The translations under genes were made by a program, and so were the position numbers. Shown one piece after another: positions 60,074-64,000 of a DNA stretch of 64,000 nt. Numbering within the stretch: the first letter of the stretch is position 1; the number at the start of each line of letters is the position of its first letter. The DNA is from Phaeocystidibacter marisrubri. GTDB lineage: Bacteria; Bacteroidota; Bacteroidia; Flavobacteriales; Schleiferiaceae. The notes below the pieces were generated by a model that worked only from the letters and a program-made list of their open reading frames with translations, was not told the origin of the DNA and did not search any database. Location: positions 829,569 through 893,568 of the forward strand of contig NZ_WBVQ01000002.1 of NCBI RefSeq assembly GCF_008933165.1, written 5' to 3'.

Positions 60074-62065
60074 GTGTATCTTTCGGTCGTGAAGAAATCC
60101 CTCGAAAACCTACTCGTACTCCTTCTCCTTCTTCCACTCCTTTGGATTTACACCCCTGCAACGCAAGACTGGGGAGGTGATTTTGCGGCCTATATTCATC
60201 AGGCACAAAACATACTCCAAGGTGAGGAAATTGGAGATATTGGCTACCTCTACAATCCCGATTATTATCGCCTAGCACCTCCTTCTTACCCACCCGGCTT
60301 TTCCATTCTATTGGCGGGATGGATTGCCGTTTTTGGAAGTGAGATTGGAGGATTGGTTCTTCTCATGAGCTTGTTGATGGTGGTCTTTGGATTGGGATTC
60401 TATCGCGTACTGCGCTTGCAGTTCAAACCGGTTGTGAGTATGGTGGCCCTCCTGCTCACGTTTTACAACCCCTGGATGATCCGCTTCAAAATTGAAGTGA
60501 TTGCCGATATGCCTTTTGCCTTGCTTGTTGTATGGAGCACATTAGCCTACTTCAAAGCCGCAACAGCTAAAGAAAAGCAGTTTAGAAAATGGTTGATCTG
60601 TGCCATACTTGTTGCATTGACCATTCTCACCAAAACACTAGGATGGGTGGTGTTAATCGCCTTTGTTCTGGATGGTGTTGTTCGCTTTATTCGCAGCAAA
60701 TGTGCTGAATCACTCTTGGGCGTGGGAATCTTATCAGGTGTAACCTTCGGACTCGTTTACATCACTCAGCACTTTTGGCTTCCTGCTCCGGCCGACCATC
60801 TTGAACACTTTACTTCCATCGCTGCCAATAGCCCTTCCACGTGGGATACTCTTGTAGCCAATGTGCCACTCTACTTCGATATTTACAAAGCCTTCTTTAT
60901 TAAAGACTTGGGAAGCTGGGGGTGGATAGGCACAACCACTTCTTCCATACTCCTACTGTTTGCGCTTATTGGTGCTGTTGTGAGTTGGATAAAGAAGGGA
61001 ATGCATGTAACGGATTGGGTATTCCTAGGCCTAATGGGCGGACTCGTTCTCTTCCCAATCACCAACGGCTTTCGCTACCTCCTACCAGCCTACGTGTTCT
61101 TCTTTAGTTATTCCATTTACGGACTTGGACTCCTTCCTTGGCATTGGTTGATACGCGGATGGCTCCCTTTCCTTTCTCTGATGTTCTTAGGAGGACAGTA
61201 TGTGAATGGCTGGACAAAGATTGCCGATTTACCCCATCAATCCGAAGGCCCATACCTACTGGAATACGCTGAACTTCATCAGAGAATTGACGATATTTCT
61301 GAACGATATCCAGATGCACTGTTTGCAGCGGCTAAACCAAGGGTTTTCGCATTCATGCACGACATCGAAGCGTTTTCCGTTCGACCAGACTTGGGTGTGA
61401 AAGCCACAGAAAAGCAATTCTATGAACTCGCCGCGGGCCGAAGAGTATATGTCATTCACGTCAAGGCAACCCCGCATGCTAGCTTGGATTCCCTGAGCAG
61501 AAACACACCATTACCGGACGACTCCCAACCGCGGGCCTACGTTGTGGGGCCTTGGAGAGAACCCGTTCAATCTACACCTGACAGTTCGGATATCAGCTTG
61601 CATTACGACTTCCCGTATTCCTATATGCTGACGTACTTCCAACTTCCCTCGAGATGGCAGTACAGCGAATCTCCACTCTTTCGCTACTTTACGAGTGGTT
61701 TAACGCATTCTTACTTCGCCATTGAAAAGCGGGATACCACCTACCACTGGCAATACAATTCTAACCTTCCTGAATCTGATATTTCGGAGGGAACACTGAC
61801 AGAAGAGTTATGGTCACAACTCGACGCTACCCTCAGAGCGTATGACTTTTACCAACGCCCCATCTACCATGGATACTTGTTCAGCTCTTTGGACGGTGGG
61901 CCAACAACCATAGAAGCCGCGTCAGGGGGACAATACAATCTCATTTCTCGTAGAAGTAGAAGTTTTGACCGTTTCCCCGGAACCCATGAAGACAGCCTGT
62001 TCTTGTCGCTAGATACCGCTGTCCTTCATTTCATCAATGAGTCAATAGTGAAATTAGAGCCATGA
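60074..62065 (+). CDS. Polytopic membrane protein, glycosyltransferase 39/ArnT-like
   Basis: 663 aa from a GTG at 60074; a second GTG is at 60089. The opening WGGDFAAYIHQAQNILQGEE has the acidic residues of the GT-C first loop, and about ten spans follow up to residue 385. A soluble C-terminal domain (about 390-663) has no recognised motif. GT-C enzymes move sugars from polyprenyl phosphates to lipids or proteins outside the inner membrane. It is 22 bp downstream of batE, possibly co-transcribed, and overlaps the next gene by 4 bp. Confidence 0.75.
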   Translation: MYLSVVKKSLENLLVLLLLLPLLWIYTPATQDWGGDFAAYIHQAQNILQGEEIGDIGYLYNPDYYRLAPPSYPPGFSILLAGWIAVFGSEIGGLVLLMSLLMVVFGLGFYRVLRLQFKPVVSMVALLLTFYNPWMIRFKIEVIADMPFALLVVWSTLAYFKAATAKEKQFRKWLICAILVALTILTKTLGWVVLIAFVLDGVVRFIRSKCAESLLGVGILSGVTFGLVYITQHFWLPAPADHLEHFTSIAANSPSTWDTLVANVPLYFDIYKAFFIKDLGSWGWIGTTTSSILLLFALIGAVVSWIKKGMHVTDWVFLGLMGGLVLFPITNGFRYLLPAYVFFFSYSIYGLGLLPWHWLIRGWLPFLSLMFLGGQYVNGWTKIADLPHQSEGPYLLEYAELHQRIDDISERYPDALFAAAKPRVFAFMHDIEAFSVRPDLGVKATEKQFYELAAGRRVYVIHVKATPHASLDSLSRNTPLPDDSQPRAYVVGPWREPVQSTPDSSDISLHYDFPYSYMLTYFQLPSRWQYSESPLFRYFTSGLTHSYFAIEKRDTTYHWQYNSNLPESDISEGTLTEELWSQLDATLRAYDFYQRPIYHGYLFSSLDGGPTTIEAASGGQYNLISRRSRSFDRFPGTHEDSLFLSLDTAVLHFINESIVKLEP

Positions 62066-62457
62066 AATTATTCTCCACTTGTCCCCATTGCAAGCACGAA
62101 AATAGCTTTCGCACTTTTGCGTCCGACCGCAAGGATGTGGCTATGGAAAAGGGAGAGATTGCCAACCTAAACTGTGATGAATGCCGACAGGAATATCAAT
62201 TCCCGATAGATGAACTCATCCCAGAAATAGACTATAGAACTCTCATTATTAGTTCGGTTGTTCTCTACTTTACAGCCCTTGGTTTGAACTATGTATTCTT
62301 CCTACTTACTCAAACCTCAGGTATACTTCGTCCAGTTGCCCTACTTATTCTGCCAATGGGCTTTGCTTACTTTTTTCATAAGACAGAACTCATTCGCGTA
62401 GAAAAATTCAACCGCTCCCGTCGAGAGCGTAAAGAGCGCAAGAAGGCGCACAAATAA
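62062..62457 (+). CDS. Hypothetical zinc-ribbon membrane protein
   Basis: 131 aa. Two CxxC pairs (CPHC at 7-10 and CDEC at about 38-41) make an N-terminal zinc ribbon. Two spans follow (LIISSVVLYFTALGLNYVFFL and GILRPVALLILPMGFAYFF), then a very basic tail (RSRRERKERKKAHK). Its ATG overlaps the stop of the GT-like gene. Function unknown. Confidence 0.7.
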   Translation: MKLFSTCPHCKHENSFRTFASDRKDVAMEKGEIANLNCDECRQEYQFPIDELIPEIDYRTLIISSVVLYFTALGLNYVFFLLTQTSGILRPVALLILPMGFAYFFHKTELIRVEKFNRSRRERKERKKAHK

Positions 62458-62535
62458 TAAGACACCGGCCTGTAGGTAAGTTCGTTCAGAGAGGAAATCT
62501 AGAATTGCGACCTTTGTCTTCAAACCTACCCTCAC

Positions 62536-63252
62536 ATGAATCGCATTATAGCTTCATCGATTCTGGCACTTGTCCTTCTTTCGTGTTCCAATTCCACGCA
62601 CGATGAAGCAGGCATTCTCCGCAGTAAACTAGCGCCAGACACGGTCATTGCTATCGACACTCCAGCAGTAATAAAAGCAGAGGAAGAAAGGGTTCCCGAA
62701 AGTGTGGTTAATGAACCCGACTCCATGATCCCCTTCCAATTGCAAAACGGAAGTGACACATTGATCGCCTTTCGAGATTTGAACATCGAAAACTTCGATA
62801 TGGATCGGATTCACCTTCCCAAACTCAAGGTATATGTAGAGGGAGATTTAGTAGTGATCGAACATCCAGAATACGAATTCAAGTTGAGAGAAATTCCTTT
62901 CGACACCACCATGAGTGAATTGACATTCACCAATGAAGGTGAGAATCTAGCTTACATCAACGACAACAACTTTTACGGAACGGACGGCGGCATTCCCAAA
63001 ACACAGTTTGGACGATTCACCTTCAAGAAAAAGGAAGGCGATGTTCAAATTGTAGACCCTAAGTATTACGACGATTTGTACAATGTAGGCTTCATCAACC
63101 GCAGGGGAAAAACGAATGTAAAAGCGTTTAAAGTAGACGAAAACAAAGCGCTCATCACGTTTACAGGCTCCGATGGGGCTGGGGGATACATTGCCGTTTT
63201 CCTCATGAACGGCGAAGGAGAAGTTACAGATAGAACCATCATTATCCCGTAA
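62536..63252 (+). CDS. Hypothetical lipoprotein
   Basis: 238 aa with lipobox LLSC (MNRIIASSILALVLLSCSNS). The mature part looks beta-rich (VYVEGDLVVIEHPEYEFKLREI, GRFTFKKKEGDVQIVDPK). Not recognised. 15 bp upstream of the pentapeptide-repeat gene. Confidence 0.65.
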   Translation: MNRIIASSILALVLLSCSNSTHDEAGILRSKLAPDTVIAIDTPAVIKAEEERVPESVVNEPDSMIPFQLQNGSDTLIAFRDLNIENFDMDRIHLPKLKVYVEGDLVVIEHPEYEFKLREIPFDTTMSELTFTNEGENLAYINDNNFYGTDGGIPKTQFGRFTFKKKEGDVQIVDPKYYDDLYNVGFINRRGKTNVKAFKVDENKALITFTGSDGAGGYIAVFLMNGEGEVTDRTIIIP

Positions 63253-63267
63253 GTTTTACCTTGCGGC

Positions 63268-63834
63268 ATGATTCAGTTTCACGACGAAAAAGAGTTTGAA
63301 AAGATAACCGCTGAGGACCTCCCTACTGGTACTTTTGAATACTGCACCTTCCTACAATGCGATTTCAGAAACGGGGATTTATCGGGCAGAATTTTCGTCG
63401 ATTGCACCTTTATAGAGTGCGATTTATCCAATGCCAAAATTCTGGAATGCTCTTTCCAGACCACTCGCTTTGACGGATGCAAATTGATGGGACTCCGCTT
63501 TGAAACCTGCAAGTCGATGATGTTCTCCCTTCACTTGGAAAACACTCGCCTTGAACTCTGCACCTTTACGGGTATGAATCTTCGCAATCTCAGCGCGAAC
63601 TCCTGTGAATTGTACGATGTGGATTTTTCAGGAGCCGATTTGAAAGGAGCTTCCCTCAGTGGATGCGATTTGCGCAGATCTGTCTTTGTAGGATGTAACC
63701 TTGGCGGAACCGATTTCAGAAACACGGAGAATTTGGTTCTCAACCCAGAAGAGAACACACTAACTGGAGCCTACTTTTCCAAGGATGGATTGGAAGGCTT
63801 ACTCACTCGCTATCAGCTAAAAATTCAGGACTAG
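63268..63834 (+). CDS. Pentapeptide repeat protein
   Basis: 188 aa of A(D/N)LxX-type repeats: FEYCTFLQCDFRNGDLSGRI, FIECDLSNAKILECSF, CKLMGLRFETC, VDFSGADLKGASLSGCDLRR, CNLGGTDFRN. They would fold as a right-handed quadrilateral beta helix. The family includes DNA mimics of gyrase-protection type, but many members have other roles. No membrane part. It converges on and overlaps the next gene by 3 bp (CTAG). Confidence 0.88.
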   Translation: MIQFHDEKEFEKITAEDLPTGTFEYCTFLQCDFRNGDLSGRIFVDCTFIECDLSNAKILECSFQTTRFDGCKLMGLRFETCKSMMFSLHLENTRLELCTFTGMNLRNLSANSCELYDVDFSGADLKGASLSGCDLRRSVFVGCNLGGTDFRNTENLVLNPEENTLTGAYFSKDGLEGLLTRYQLKIQD

Positions 63835-64000
63835 AAGTCGCGAAGAATTAAGCGTCCTTCTCCTTTGGTAATGGTCTTAGAAATTGAACCATCTGCAGAT
63901 TTCATGATGCCCGAGAAAGTGATGTCGATATAGCCCGGCGATGCTCCTTTGGTTTCACGGAAGAACTTCACACGGAGCTCGCCTTCGGTAGAATACAGAG
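63831..64000 (-). CDS. 3' end of a leftward gene, unknown function
   Basis: The minus frame is open from the window edge to a TAG at 63831-63833. The last 55 residues read STEGELRVKFFRETKGASPG, YIDITFSGIMKSADGS, TKGEGRLILRDF. They look beta-rich and are not recognised. The stop shares CTAG with the stop of the pentapeptide gene. Confidence 0.7.
   Translation of the reverse strand, partial: LYSTEGELRVKFFRETKGASPGYIDITFSGIMKSADGSISKTITKGEGRLILRDF

Overview
The window reads as chromosome of a Bacteroidota bacterium, most likely a marine Flavobacteriales (Cryomorphaceae/Schleiferiaceae-like). The grounds are four type A and one type B T9SS sorting domain, TonB-dependent receptors with carboxypeptidase-like N-terminal domains, a complete Bat (aerotolerance) operon, a Bacteroidetes-type tyrosine recombinase, and promoters with the TTG / TAnnTTTG architecture. 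The species call is an inference.

Layout. 1-2.8 kb: the end of a cupin/JmjC-like gene, then a leftward run of histidine kinase, HPt protein, lipid A-type acyltransferase and outer-membrane barrel. 4.0-10.1 kb: a four-gene rightward operon (DUF4856 lipoprotein, imelysin lipoprotein, HTTM membrane protein, TonB receptor). It has a recognisable promoter, a DtxR-box-like palindrome just after it, and a strong hairpin between genes 1 and 2; I read it as an iron (or other metal) acquisition cassette. 10-20.5 kb: small accessory genes, an eroded RHS/polymorphic-toxin region with orphan fragments and a tandemly triplicated lipoprotein gene, bracketed by inverted remnants of one mobile element, then a MepA-like endopeptidase and a LamG/T9SS-B surface protein.

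20.6-38.5 kb: an integrative island of about 17.8 kb in the 3' end of tRNA-Ala(GGC). A 14-bp direct repeat, a shared 15-bp arm-type motif at both ends and a tyrosine integrase next to attL mark it. The tRNA's presumed original terminator now lies just beyond attR. Nested inside is a heavy-metal/cation module: CzcA-CzcC fusion, CzcB, P1B-type ATPase, CDF transporter, NhaA, a PII-NG-like protein, STAS-like proteins, and tiny His-rich or membrane proteins. The module is flanked by inverted tRNA-Ser-like 3' ends and by a near-perfect 53-bp inverted repeat; the genes at both junctions are cut. A DDE transposase sits at the right end, and a four-helix-bundle gene has interrupted a second PII gene.

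38.5-51.4 kb: phytase with its TonB receptor, a DNRLRE-like T9SS protein, a membrane TPR/LuxR regulator, a peroxiredoxin-like lipoprotein, a di-haem peroxidase with an imelysin-like N-terminal domain, and a PhoX-like protein. 51.7-60.1 kb: the tightly overlapped operon moxR-DUF58-DUF4381-like-batA-batB-batC-batD-batE. 60-64 kb: a glycosyltransferase-like membrane protein, a zinc-ribbon protein, a lipoprotein, a pentapeptide-repeat protein and the end of a leftward gene.
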